The notes: generated by a model not told the origin, from the letters alone. Counted from the first letter of the stretch, positions 24,193 through 33,584 are shown. The stretch: DNA of 40,097 bases from an uncultured Prevotellaceae bacterium (GCA_937898415.1 CALDLA010000096.1:1-40097); one strand, 5' to 3'. Program-made: numbers and translations.

Positions 24193-24684
24193 ATGGATTA
24201 CAGTAAACAAGAGTTTGAACGCCTGTTCAAAGACAACTATCCGCACATGTATCGCATGGCATTCTCGATGTTGGAGAACGCCGACGATGCCAAGGATGCC
24301 GTGCATCAGGTGTTCGCCCAAGTCTGGAGGTGCAAGCCACAAATATCCGAGGGTAGCATCCGCGGCTACCTGTTGGCTGCCACCCGAAATCAATGCCTAC
24401 ACATGCTACGCTCACGGCAGTTGCAGCGGCAGATGGAAGAAGAGTTGCAACGAGACACGGCCACAAGCGAGAGCAAGAAACGCGAGGAACTGCTACAGCA
24501 ACTTCAGCAAGTCATCGACAGTAACCTGACGGAGCAAGACCGGCGTGTGTTGAGTCTGCACTACGACGACGAGATGACCTACGAAGAGACGGCCACGATG
24601 CTGGGCATCAGTGCTTCGGCGGTGAACAAGCACATCACGCGGTCACTGGCAAAAATCAGACAAACCCTTAAAATTGCAAAGTAA
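24193..24684 (+). CDS. ECF RNA polymerase sigma factor
   Basis: 163 residues with region 2 (FERLFKDNYPHMYRMAFSML, then DDAKDAVHQVFAQVWR) and region 4 (DRRVLSLHYDDEMTYEETAT, MLGISASAVNKHITRSLAKI). Directs polymerase to a special promoter set, normally held by the next gene's product. I start at 24193 because the conserved protein begins here. Upstream Mets at 24124 would add unrelated residues. A short inverted repeat (GGTCTT with AAGACC) lies just upstream. Confidence 0.9.
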   Translation: MDYSKQEFERLFKDNYPHMYRMAFSMLENADDAKDAVHQVFAQVWRCKPQISEGSIRGYLLAATRNQCLHMLRSRQLQRQMEEELQRDTATSESKKREELLQQLQQVIDSNLTEQDRRVLSLHYDDEMTYEETATMLGISASAVNKHITRSLAKIRQTLKIAK

Positions 24685-24685
24685 T

Positions 24686-26371
24686 ATGAAAAAAGAAAAT
24701 ATCGACAAGAGAATAGGTATGCCCGACGTGGACGCAGAGTGGGCACGATTTGAGCGCGAGGTTATCGCTAAGAACACCAAGCCAAGGATGCTACGTATGG
24801 TTGTATGGGCAGGTGGCATTGGCATTGCTGCCGCTATTGCCTTGCTGTTTGTGCTGAATATGGATAAAGAGGAATCGGCAGACTTGCCCGTGATGGCACA
24901 GCAAGCAGAAGGGCAACGCCAGACGACACAACCGACAGAAACACAACGCCAAGCGCCGCAGTCGAAAGAAGAACAGCCGTTGGTGGCACAGGTGCCTTCC
25001 GAAAAACCTCTCCCCAGAATCAGGGAAAACGAGCATGACGTCACCATGCGTCTTGCAGGTACAAGTTTTAAAGACGAGAACCTTTTGGCTCCCCTCGATT
25101 CTGAGTTGCAGGGCCACATCGCCGGACTGAACTTGGATGACAAACCCATCCGCTTCGTGACGGAAAAGAACCGGCCGGCATTGCCTTATTTATGGGAGCG
25201 TGACACCGTATTGGCCTTGGTCAACGGAAAAGAAGACCCGGACTTCCTGCGCTATCTGAGTGGAATGTCTCATTGGTCGATGAGCAACGTCTACGACTAC
25301 TTCTTTGAAAGGAACCAGTTGTTCCTCATGCAATCCCTTCCCTCCAAGGAAATGCAGGCAGCACTCTACGACCCGTCCCTGTTTGAAGACCGCGACATCA
25401 AGTTGGTCGTAGATTACCAGACCAAGCCGTTTACGCCCGTCAGCCAGCTCACTTCGGAACAGATTAAGTCGCGTCGCCTGGCTTACCTCCAGAACAAGTA
25501 TCAAGCTGGCTTCAGCAAGAATAGCGCTCAAGATTACTATTCGCCCGACCTCTACGATACCCCCGCTGAAGAACGCCTCTTCGGATTGACGGCAGCCAAG
25601 TGCCGCAGATACGGACAGCAACACGAGTATTTCGGTCCTATGGGCAGCGACAGCCACGGCGTCTACACCCCCCTGATTCGCGACGTGGTAATGACCACCC
25701 ATGATGATGCGTGGTGGGAGAACGGCGAAGTATGGGTCCTCAAAGACGACCCGTATTTCAATCATATTGTTGACGACATCCTACAGACGGCCACCCGCGC
25801 CGAATCATCTGCGGTGACGAGCGGCGACAGCATCGTCCGGCTGGCATTCATCTTTGGCGGAAAGGTCATAGAAGGACAGCAGAACGACCTGCTAAGTGGC
25901 ATGCAGAAAAAACTCTACGAGCAAGTAAAGAAGAGCAGCTTCGCGTTCAAGCCCGACGAGGATGCGCCGTCCTGGTGGTGGGGCGAGGCCTATAACTCCA
26001 CCACGTCGCAGCGCCAGCTGTGGATGCATCTACATTCCGTTGACAAGCTCTATGCTACCGACTGCCCCGAACTGCTTAGCAACCGACGACATATAGAAGG
26101 CACGGTGACCGACGAGAAAGGCGAGCCTCTGGCCGAAGCCAGCGTCGGCATAGGCTTCGTTACACCCTGGGACGCCGTCACCACTGACAGTCAAGGCCAC
26201 TTCGACCTGTGGATGCCCTTCCGCGATGCCACCATCCGCGTGACCCATGTAGGCTATCACACAATCCTTCATACTATCCAGCCCGCCGACACCATCCTGA
26301 ACTTCCGCATGAAGGATGCGACAAAAATTAAAGAAGTGAAGGTGATACCCAAGAAGAAATCGGAACAATAA
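24686..26371 (+). CDS. probable anti-sigma factor with C-terminal carboxypeptidase-regulatory-like domain
   Basis: 561 residues. A short cytosolic part with DVDAEWARFEREV, one membrane segment at ~36-58, a Gln/Thr-rich linker, a ~350-residue periplasmic region I cannot name, and from about 468 a CarboxypepD_reg-like domain (IEGTVTDEKGEPLAEASVGI, DSQGHFDLW, THVGYHT). The next-to-sigma location (1-base gap), single membrane span and short inner part suggest an anti-sigma factor sensing the periplasm. The inner part does not show a motif that proves it. Start is the ATG at 24686; a TTG 12 bases upstream is less likely. Confidence 0.75.
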   Translation: MKKENIDKRIGMPDVDAEWARFEREVIAKNTKPRMLRMVVWAGGIGIAAAIALLFVLNMDKEESADLPVMAQQAEGQRQTTQPTETQRQAPQSKEEQPLVAQVPSEKPLPRIRENEHDVTMRLAGTSFKDENLLAPLDSELQGHIAGLNLDDKPIRFVTEKNRPALPYLWERDTVLALVNGKEDPDFLRYLSGMSHWSMSNVYDYFFERNQLFLMQSLPSKEMQAALYDPSLFEDRDIKLVVDYQTKPFTPVSQLTSEQIKSRRLAYLQNKYQAGFSKNSAQDYYSPDLYDTPAEERLFGLTAAKCRRYGQQHEYFGPMGSDSHGVYTPLIRDVVMTTHDDAWWENGEVWVLKDDPYFNHIVDDILQTATRAESSAVTSGDSIVRLAFIFGGKVIEGQQNDLLSGMQKKLYEQVKKSSFAFKPDEDAPSWWWGEAYNSTTSQRQLWMHLHSVDKLYATDCPELLSNRRHIEGTVTDEKGEPLAEASVGIGFVTPWDAVTTDSQGHFDLWMPFRDATIRVTHVGYHTILHTIQPADTILNFRMKDATKIKEVKVIPKKKSEQ

Positions 26372-26379
26372 GAACGAAA

Positions 26380-27048
26380 ATGACAATGAAGAAAACCATC
26401 CTGTCAATCATCCTCGCCGCCGCCACCCTCACCGCGACGGCGCAAGACAAACTTATCTGCGTGGCCGAAAAGCCGGCTTCATGGAAAAAGGGAAAACCGA
26501 AGAAGACGCTGTTCGACAGCGAGATGGCGTGGCTGCTGATGCCGCAGGAAGCGGCATTCGGCGTGGAATGCATCCCGTCGTTCTCGCCGGAGTGGACGCT
26601 TACCTACGACTCCGTGGCCCGTTCGCTTGTCTATCGTGAGGCACAGACGAGCATCTGGCACACCACGTTCCAAGCCACGCACAAGAAAAAGAAGATTGGC
26701 GAGAAACGGTACAAATGGGTTCCCCGGAAGCGTCCGAAGGGCTACGTTGCGCCCGAAGTCAAGACATTCACGATGGCCGTCAGCGATGACCAAACGGCGA
26801 TGCTGCGGGCTGTTTGGAAGACCAGCTGCGCCAGTTCCTCGGTTTCGCCGCAGCCCGCCAGCATCGCGGCGGCTGTCCAAAAAAGTAGTTTATTCATTTT
26901 TAATGGTTTTAATTACGTATTTGCGGGCATAGTTACGAAGATTTTCGGAAACGGCAAAGGAAAATCTTTGTTTTTTCCTTATTTACTTTTTGCGTTTCCA
27001 AATTTTTTCGTACCTTTGCACCGCCGTTGGAGAAGGCCCCACTCGTAG
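26380..27048 (+). pseudogene. secreted protein, 3' end replaced or lost
   Basis: Signal peptide (KKTILSIILAAATLTATAQ) then a coherent protein to about residue 148 (FDSEMAWLLMPQEAAFGVEC, FSPEWTLTYDSVARSLVY, VPRKRPKGYVAPEVKTFTMA, QTAMLRAVWK). From ~26820 the reading frame turns into low-complexity Ser/Ala, then AT-rich sequence, and only stops at 27048 after passing straight through the thrA promoter (26989-27018). The proper C-terminus therefore seems deleted, and a stop codon only arises by chance. It follows the anti-sigma gene by 8 bases, so it was probably the third gene of that operon. Alternative start 26386. Confidence 0.6.
26989..27018 (+). promoter_or_regulatory. thrA promoter (TTTG-N18-TACCTTTG)
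   Basis: TTTG at 26989-26992 and TACCTTTG at 27011-27018, 18 bases apart, close to the Bacteroidetes -33/-7 consensus. The leader to the ATG at 27086 is ~60 bases, with no Thr/Ile-rich leader peptide visible. Confidence 0.75.
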
Positions 27049-27085
27049 ACAGGGGAACCAGCGGAAAGATAAATTGCATAGGAAT

Positions 27086-29548
27086 ATGAAAGTATTAAAG
27101 TTTGGCGGAACGTCCGTAGGTTCCGTGAAGAGCATTTTGAGCTTAAAGAAAATTGTTGAGGCAGAAGCCGGACGGGGGCCTGTCATCGTAGTAGTCAGTG
27201 CCTTGGATGGCATCACCGACAAGTTGATTGCCACGTCGCAGATGGCACTCAAGGGTGACAAACGCTATCGTGATGAGTTTGAGGGCATCGTTGAGCGTCA
27301 TCATCAGATGATAGACACGATCATCAACGACCCCAAGAAGCGTGAGGACTTATTCAAACGTGTAGATTCGCTTTTCGAGCAGTTGAAGAGCATCTACTTC
27401 GGCGTGTATCTGATTCACGACCTGTCGAAGAAGACGGAGGACGCCATTGTCAGTTATGGCGAGCGCCTCAGTTCGAACATCGTGGCTTCACTCGTCAAGA
27501 ACGGTGTCCGCATGAACTCACGCGACTTTATCCGTACTGAGAAGAAGCAGGGTAAGAACGTGATTGATGCCGACCTGACCACGGAACTGGTGAAGGAGGC
27601 CTTCAAGGACATCAACGATAAGACGATATATGTGGTGCCGGGCTTCATTGCCCGCGACCGTGACTCGCACGAGACGACCAACCTGGGTCGTGGCGGCTCT
27701 GACTACACGGCTTCTATCATTGCTGCCGTGCTGGATGCCGACGTACTGGAGATATGGACGGACGTGGATGGCTTCATGACAGCCGACCCAAAGGTCATTA
27801 AGAGTGCCTATACCATCAACGAACTGAGCTATGTGGAGGCGATGGAGCTTTGCAACTTCGGTGCCAAGGTCATCTATCCGCCGACCATCTATCCCGTCTG
27901 CATCAAGAACATACCTATCAAGGTGAAGAACACCTTTAACCCTGAGCATCCGGGAACCCTCATCAAGGACCATATTGAGAACGACCTGAAGCCCATCAAG
28001 GGTATCTCGAGCATCAAGGGTACGACCCTGATTACCGTTACCGGTCTCTCGATGGTAGGTGTCATCGGCGTCAACCGCCGTATCTTCACCACACTTGCCG
28101 ATCGCGGCATTTCCGTCTTCATGGTCAGTCAGGCCTCTTCAGAGAACTCCACCAGTATCGGTGTGCGCGACGAGGATGCCCAGGCCGCCGCTGAGGTGCT
28201 GAACGAGGAGTTTGCCAAGGAGATTGAGACGGGCGCCATGTTCCCCATGCAGGTAGAGAGTGGCTTGGCCACCATCGCCATCGTGGGTGAGAACATGAAG
28301 CAGACGCCGGGTATCGCCGGTAAGCTGTTCGGAACATTAGGACGCTCAGGTATCTCCGTGATTGCCTGTGCTCAGGGTGCCTCCGAGACCAATATCTCGT
28401 TCGTCGTCGACGGCCGCTTCCTGCGCAAGTCGCTCAACGTGTTGCACGACTCGTTCTTCCTGTCAGAATACAAGGTGCTCAACCTCTTCATCTGCGGTAT
28501 CGGAACTGTTGGTGGTATGCTGCTTGAGCAGATTCGCACCCAGCAGCAGTTCCTGATGCAGTCACGTCGCCTGAAGCTGAACGTGGTCGGCATTTCCGAT
28601 GTCGACAACTTCGTACTCGACCGCGACGGCATCGACCTCGACAACTACGAGAAGATATTGCGTGCCGGCTATCCTGCCAATACCGAACACATGAAGGAGG
28701 AGATTGTGAAGATGAATATCTTCAACTCCGTCTTCGTCGACTGCACCGCCAGCCGCCAGATAGCCTCCCTCTATCAGACGTTCTTAGAGCATAACATATC
28801 CGTTGTGGCAGCCAACAAGATTGCAGCCTCCAGCGACTATGACAGCTACCTGAAGCTGAAGCAGACGGCCCGCGACCGTGGTGTCTGGTTCCGCTATGAG
28901 ACCAATGTGGGTGCCGGACTGCCTATCATCGGCACCATCAACGACCTGTGCAACTCAGGCGATAAGATACTGAAAATCGAGGCGATACTGTCGGGAACGC
29001 TCAACTTTATCTTCAACGAGATTGCCGCCGACGTGCCCTTCTCTGAGACCGTCCGCCGTGCCAAGGAGCAGCGTTACTCCGAGCCCGACCCGCGTATCGA
29101 CCTCTCAGGTACTGACGTCATCCGTAAGCTGGTCATCCTGACCCGTGAGGCTGGCTACAAGGTGGAGCAGGAAGATGTAGAAAAGCACTTGTTCGTGCCT
29201 AATGACTTCTTCGAGGGTTCTATCGATGACTTCTGGAAGCGTCTGCCCGAACTGGATGCCGACTTCGAGGCTCGCCGCAAGGTATTGGAAGCCGAAGGCA
29301 AGCGCTGGCGCTTCGTAGCCACGATGGAAGCCGACGAGGAAAACCCGTCGTCGTTCAAGACCAGTGTTGCCCTGAAGGAAGTACCCTCCGACCATCCGTT
29401 CTATCCGTTGGAAGGTTCTAACAACATCGTACTGCTCACCACCGAGCGCTACAAGGAGTATCCCATGCTCATCCAGGGCTATGGTGCAGGTGCTGCTGTG
29501 ACGGCTGCAGGTGTGTTTGCCAATATCATGTCAATCGCCAACATTTAA
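27086..29548 (+). CDS. thrA: bifunctional aspartokinase / homoserine dehydrogenase
   Basis: 820 residues. Aspartokinase begins MKVLKFGGTSVGS, with NLGRGGSDYTAS and DVLEIWTDVDGFMTADPK, followed by ACT domains (~310-455: SMVGVIGVNRRIFTTLADRG, GRSGISVIACAQGASETNIS). The homoserine dehydrogenase half starts near 465 (LFICGIGTVGGMLLEQI) and includes KIEAILSGTLNFIFNE. It carries out the first and third steps from aspartate to homoserine, probably feedback-controlled through the ACT domains. I use the ATG at 27086, which gives the standard N-terminus and lies after the promoter. Confidence 0.95.
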   Translation: MKVLKFGGTSVGSVKSILSLKKIVEAEAGRGPVIVVVSALDGITDKLIATSQMALKGDKRYRDEFEGIVERHHQMIDTIINDPKKREDLFKRVDSLFEQLKSIYFGVYLIHDLSKKTEDAIVSYGERLSSNIVASLVKNGVRMNSRDFIRTEKKQGKNVIDADLTTELVKEAFKDINDKTIYVVPGFIARDRDSHETTNLGRGGSDYTASIIAAVLDADVLEIWTDVDGFMTADPKVIKSAYTINELSYVEAMELCNFGAKVIYPPTIYPVCIKNIPIKVKNTFNPEHPGTLIKDHIENDLKPIKGISSIKGTTLITVTGLSMVGVIGVNRRIFTTLADRGISVFMVSQASSENSTSIGVRDEDAQAAAEVLNEEFAKEIETGAMFPMQVESGLATIAIVGENMKQTPGIAGKLFGTLGRSGISVIACAQGASETNISFVVDGRFLRKSLNVLHDSFFLSEYKVLNLFICGIGTVGGMLLEQIRTQQQFLMQSRRLKLNVVGISDVDNFVLDRDGIDLDNYEKILRAGYPANTEHMKEEIVKMNIFNSVFVDCTASRQIASLYQTFLEHNISVVAANKIAASSDYDSYLKLKQTARDRGVWFRYETNVGAGLPIIGTINDLCNSGDKILKIEAILSGTLNFIFNEIAADVPFSETVRRAKEQRYSEPDPRIDLSGTDVIRKLVILTREAGYKVEQEDVEKHLFVPNDFFEGSIDDFWKRLPELDADFEARRKVLEAEGKRWRFVATMEADEENPSSFKTSVALKEVPSDHPFYPLEGSNNIVLLTTERYKEYPMLIQGYGAGAAVTAAGVFANIMSIANI

Positions 29549-29550
29549 TA

Positions 29551-30789
29551 ATGAAACACCTTATTATATTAGGCGACGGTATGGCCGACCACAAGGTGGA
29601 ACGCCTTGGTGGAAAGACATTATTGCAATACGCCCGTCCTAAATATATGAACCGCTTGGCACGTGAAGGCCGTTGTGGACGGCTTATCACGGTGCCCGAC
29701 GGTTTCCCGCCTGGTTCTGAGGTGGCCAATACCGCCATCTTAGGCTACGACCTGAATAAGGTGTACGAAGGTCGGGGACCGTTAGAGGCCGCTTCCATAG
29801 GTTATGAGATGTCAGCCGACGACTTTGCCATCCGCTGCAATATTATTACCCTTGAGGATGGCCGCATCATCACCCATAATGGCGGCAACCTGGAAACTGC
29901 CGACGCCCGTGTGCTTATTCAGTATCTGAACGAGCATTTAGGTAACGACCGTGTACGCTTTATTACGGGCATCCAGTATCGGCATCTGCTTGTCATCCGT
30001 GGTGGCTCGAAGCACATCGTATGTGCTCCGCCTCACGACCATCCCAATGAGCCGTGGCGTCCGCTCTTGGTGAAGGCTGAGGAGAATGCTCCTGTCGAGC
30101 CTGGCAGGATGACTGCCCAGGAGACGGCCGACTTGATCAATAAGCTGATTCTGAAGTCGCAGGAGCTGCTGGCGAATCATCCGTTTAACGTCGAGCGTGC
30201 TAAGCGTGGCGAGCGTCAGGCAAACAGCATCTGGCCGTGGTCTGGCGGCTATCGCCCCTCGATGAAGTCCCTGCAGGAGTTATATCCGCAGGTGAAGACT
30301 GGGGCTGTCATCTCGGCTGTTGACCTCATTCGCGGTATTGGTCATTATGCCGGACTGCGTATCATTGAGGTACCTGGAGCCACGGGACTTGCCAACACCA
30401 ACTATGAAGGCAAGGCGCAGGCAGCCATTGATGCCTTGAAGACCGACGACTTTGTATTCGTCCACGTAGAAGCTACCGACGAAGCAGGACATGATGGTGA
30501 TGTAGAGCTAAAATTAAAAGCCATCGACTATCTGGACAAACGCCTCATCAAGCCCGTTTTGGAAGCTATTCAGCAGATGGACGAGCCGGTCTGTGTGGCT
30601 GTCCTTCCTGACCATCCTACTCCGGTCGAACTGCGTATCCATGTCAATGAGCCGGTACCGTTCATCATCTGGCATCAGGGCATCACTCCCGACGAAGTCC
30701 AATACTACGACGAGGAGAGTTGCGTCAGCGGTTCTTACGGTCTGCTGCGTCTGCAAGAGTTCATGCAAACATTTATCAACGAAGGATGA
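29551..30789 (+). CDS. ApgM-type phosphoglycerate-mutase-like protein, proposed homoserine kinase
   Basis: 412 residues of the archaeal-type cofactor-independent phosphoglycerate mutase family (alkaline phosphatase fold). Metal Asp9 in LGDGMAD, nucleophile region PPGSEVANTAILGYD with Ser56, EATDEAGHDGD and LPDHPTPVELRIH (metal-binding D/H). Next to thrA, members are proposed homoserine kinases rather than mutases (TIGRFAM TIGR02535-type), supplying phosphohomoserine for threonine. The gap to thrA is 2 bases, which supports that role here. Mutase activity cannot be excluded from sequence alone. Confidence 0.85.
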   Translation: MKHLIILGDGMADHKVERLGGKTLLQYARPKYMNRLAREGRCGRLITVPDGFPPGSEVANTAILGYDLNKVYEGRGPLEAASIGYEMSADDFAIRCNIITLEDGRIITHNGGNLETADARVLIQYLNEHLGNDRVRFITGIQYRHLLVIRGGSKHIVCAPPHDHPNEPWRPLLVKAEENAPVEPGRMTAQETADLINKLILKSQELLANHPFNVERAKRGERQANSIWPWSGGYRPSMKSLQELYPQVKTGAVISAVDLIRGIGHYAGLRIIEVPGATGLANTNYEGKAQAAIDALKTDDFVFVHVEATDEAGHDGDVELKLKAIDYLDKRLIKPVLEAIQQMDEPVCVAVLPDHPTPVELRIHVNEPVPFIIWHQGITPDEVQYYDEESCVSGSYGLLRLQEFMQTFINEG

Positions 30790-31973
30790 TAGAAAACAAG
30801 CACTGTCTGAAAGTCATACTCACAGCTATCATAAGCATCATGTTCCTGCCACAGTCAAAGGCTCAGGAATATGATGCTCTGGCATATATGGACAGTGTGG
30901 AGTTTTCGTTGATTACCTGTTCGCCCCATGAGGAGATTTACAGTCTCTACGGTCATTCCGCCCTCCGGGTGCGCGACCTGCACCGGGGCAAGCAGAACGA
31001 TGCCGTCTTCAATTGGGGAGTTTTCAATTTCAACAAACCTTTTTTCGTGCTTCGCTTCGTATTCGGACTTACCGACTATGAGTTGGGCATTGTCGGTTTT
31101 CAGGTGTTCTGCGATTACTACCGTCATTGGGGCAGTTCCGTGACGGAGCAGTTCTTGAACCTGACCTCCGAGGAGAAACGGGATCTGAGCTACGCCTTGG
31201 AGAACAACTACCGTCCTGAAAACAGAATTTACCGGTATAACTACTTCTACGACAATTGCTCTACCCGTCCGCGTGACATCATTCTGCGGAGTATCAAGGG
31301 TGAAGTACGCTATGAGGCCGAGGGACACCATTCAACGACCTTTCGCGAACTGATACGTGAGAAGACCCGTCATCACGACTGGGCGACTTTTGGTAACGAT
31401 ATGCTCTTGGGGGTCAAGGCTGACCTGAAGATCAGCCGTCAGGAGCAGGAGTTCTTGCCTGACCGTCTGCTTTATGACTTCGACCATGCTCAAATCAAGG
31501 GGGCTGACGGAAGTTGGCGCCCGCTCATTAAGAATCGCAAGATGCCTGTGAAGCCTGGTGTTCAGATGGTGGTACGTGACTTCTCCGTGTCGCCGACGGT
31601 CTGTGCCCTATTGGTGCTGCTGGTGACGACGGCGTTATTCGTCTGGGAATGGAAACGCCACAAGACCTTCAAATACTGGGATGCAACGTTGATGCTGCTA
31701 TATGGTCTGGCGGGTTGTTTGTTGACGGTCATGTTGTTCTCGCAACATCCGACGACGAGCACCAATCTGCAGGTTTTGCTGGTGAACCCCGTACACCTGT
31801 TTTACCTGCCTGCTATCCTGCGACGCCGCAAGACCCGTTATTGGCTTGTGCTGCTGACGATGGTCTGCCTGTTCTATATTGGCAGCATTTTCCAGCATTA
31901 TGCTGAAGGAATGTTGATTTTGGCATTGTGTTTGCTATTACGAATTTGGATACATTGGAAGAATGAGAAATAA
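30786..31973 (+). CDS. DUF4105 membrane protein
   Basis: 395 residues. Signal-type N-terminus, then DUF4105 (FSLITCSPHEEIYSLYGHSA, FNWGVFNFN, FLNLTSEEKRDL, YNYFYDNCSTRPRDI) to about residue 250. C-terminal ~140 residues have four predicted membrane helices. The His and the Cys in the conserved blocks make a hydrolase plausible, but function is unknown. Its ATG overlaps the preceding stop by 4 bases, so it is in the thrA operon, where threonine synthase would be expected. Confidence 0.86.
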   Translation: MIENKHCLKVILTAIISIMFLPQSKAQEYDALAYMDSVEFSLITCSPHEEIYSLYGHSALRVRDLHRGKQNDAVFNWGVFNFNKPFFVLRFVFGLTDYELGIVGFQVFCDYYRHWGSSVTEQFLNLTSEEKRDLSYALENNYRPENRIYRYNYFYDNCSTRPRDIILRSIKGEVRYEAEGHHSTTFRELIREKTRHHDWATFGNDMLLGVKADLKISRQEQEFLPDRLLYDFDHAQIKGADGSWRPLIKNRKMPVKPGVQMVVRDFSVSPTVCALLVLLVTTALFVWEWKRHKTFKYWDATLMLLYGLAGCLLTVMLFSQHPTTSTNLQVLLVNPVHLFYLPAILRRRKTRYWLVLLTMVCLFYIGSIFQHYAEGMLILALCLLLRIWIHWKNEK

Positions 31974-33513
31974 ACATCTATATATCACCCTGCTGGCCAT
32001 CCTCGGTTTCACTCCTGAGATGTTGGCTCAAAGCAAGATACAATATGCACCGCGACTGGTGGTCAATATCACCATTGACCAGTTGCGGACGGACTATATG
32101 GAGGCGTTTGCTCCCCTCTATGGCAACGAAGGCTTCAAGCGTCTGCTGCAGCAGGGAATGGTGTTTACCAATGCCAATTATCCGTTCAGCCCTATTGATC
32201 GCGCTTCGGCTACCGCTTCAGTGGCAACGGGTGTCTCTCCTTATTATCATGGTATCGTCAGCGAGCAGTGGCTCAATCGCGAGACATTACGCCCCGTTTA
32301 CTGTACTGGCGCCAGTCAGACACCTGACGAACTGTTGACATCGACCATCGGCGACGAACTGAAAGTGTCGACTGAGGGGAAATCCAAGGTTTACAGCATC
32401 GCCCCTTTCAACGATGCAGCCATTCTGTCAGTCGGTCATGCTGCCAACGCAGCCTTCTGGATTGATGACAAGGATGGTATGTGGCATACGTCGACCTATT
32501 ATCTGGCCCAGCTCCCCACATGGCTCCTGACCTTCAATGCACTTCATGCACCTGCTACCGACAGTGGGAAGCAGACGTGGGAACCTTTCATCGAATTATC
32601 GGGCAAATTCAACTACTTCCAGCATGCCGAGAACTCACAGAAGCCCTTTAAGCATAAGTTTACGGGTGCAAACCGCTTCCAGCAACTGAAGGCCAGCGGT
32701 CTGGTCAATGAGTTTGTCACCGAACTGGCTCAGCAATGCGTGACGCAGGAGACGATGGGGACTGATCGCGTGACAGATTATCTGGTGGTCAACTACTATG
32801 CCGGCACGTTCAATCATCTGCCTATGTCAGAATGTCAGATTGAGCTGCAGGATACCTATGTCCGTCTGGATCGTGAACTGGGACGCTTTATCAGTAGTGT
32901 CGAGAAAAAGGTTGGTGCCGAACATGTACTCTTTGTAGTCACTTCGACGGGGTGCAGCGATGCCGAGAGTGCCAACTACGAGAAATACCGCATCCCGACG
33001 GGAACGTTCTACATGAACCGTTCGGCCAATTTGCTCAATATGTACTTGGGAGCCATCTGGGGACAGGGACGCTATGTGGAGTCGTGCTTCCGCAACCAGA
33101 TGTTCCTGAACCAGAAGCTGTTGGAGTCGAAGCGTATCTCCATGAATGATGCCTGTCAGCGCGCTCAGGAGTTCCTGGCACAGTTGTCGGGCGTGCGCAA
33201 TGTCTATAGCGGACTGCAACTGCTGACCAACATCAACGATCAGACACAGAAAATACGTAATGGCTATAATGCCTCCCATTGTGGTGATATCCTCATCGAG
33301 GTGTCACCAGGTTGGAAACTCTACAACGAAGATAATCAGGACACTCAGTTATCGCGTGCCTCGTTCGTGCAGTTCCCCATCATTTTCTATGGTGGCGGTA
33401 CGAAGGCAGGACGCATCAGCGACCACGTGACCGTAGACCGCATTGCACCTACGATTGCCAAGTCCATCCGCATTCGTGCTCCGAATGCCTGCTCTTCGGA
33501 ACCCTTGTTCTGA
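31963..33513 (+). CDS. alkaline-phosphatase-fold protein, active site degenerate
   Basis: 516 residues; signal peptide (LYITLLAILGFTPEMLAQ). The fold is recognisable: RLVVNITIDQLRTDYMEAFA with Asp39, ASATASVATGVSPYYHGIVS, RLDRELGRFISSV and HVLFVV. By my own alignment to PafA-like enzymes the catalytic positions are lost. The nucleophile Thr position is Arg80, the following His position is Thr84, the D-x-x-GH motif is replaced by YYAGTFNHLP, the SADHG motif by TSTGCSDAES, and the C-terminal metal-binding His by SRAS. I infer a non-enzymatic binding protein. It overlaps DUF4105 by 11 bases. Confidence 0.82.
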   Translation: MRNKHLYITLLAILGFTPEMLAQSKIQYAPRLVVNITIDQLRTDYMEAFAPLYGNEGFKRLLQQGMVFTNANYPFSPIDRASATASVATGVSPYYHGIVSEQWLNRETLRPVYCTGASQTPDELLTSTIGDELKVSTEGKSKVYSIAPFNDAAILSVGHAANAAFWIDDKDGMWHTSTYYLAQLPTWLLTFNALHAPATDSGKQTWEPFIELSGKFNYFQHAENSQKPFKHKFTGANRFQQLKASGLVNEFVTELAQQCVTQETMGTDRVTDYLVVNYYAGTFNHLPMSECQIELQDTYVRLDRELGRFISSVEKKVGAEHVLFVVTSTGCSDAESANYEKYRIPTGTFYMNRSANLLNMYLGAIWGQGRYVESCFRNQMFLNQKLLESKRISMNDACQRAQEFLAQLSGVRNVYSGLQLLTNINDQTQKIRNGYNASHCGDILIEVSPGWKLYNEDNQDTQLSRASFVQFPIIFYGGGTKAGRISDHVTVDRIAPTIAKSIRIRAPNACSSEPLF

Positions 33514-33558
33514 CCCCCCCATATTACCCATGGGCCTCATTGGTCCCATTAGCCCCAT
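33514..33558 (+). repeat. 9-bp tandem repeat, 5 units, upstream of secA
   Basis: CCCCCCCAT, ATTACCCAT, GGGCCTCAT, TGGTCCCAT, TAGCCCCAT: five 9-mers with consensus nnnCCCCAT, beginning at the base after the phosphatase-fold stop. Same family and same coding-strand orientation as the array at 7063-7134. Confidence 0.85.
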
Positions 33559-33584
33559 AATAATAATAAAACAAACAACAAGAT

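Noticed and set aside
26990..27085. N-terminal extension of thrA
   Set aside because: It would begin within the promoter's -33/-7 region, and the standard aspartokinase N-terminus starts at 27086.
31963..33513. Active alkaline phosphatase / nucleotide pyrophosphatase
   Set aside because: The nucleophile and most metal ligands cannot be found where the fold places them.
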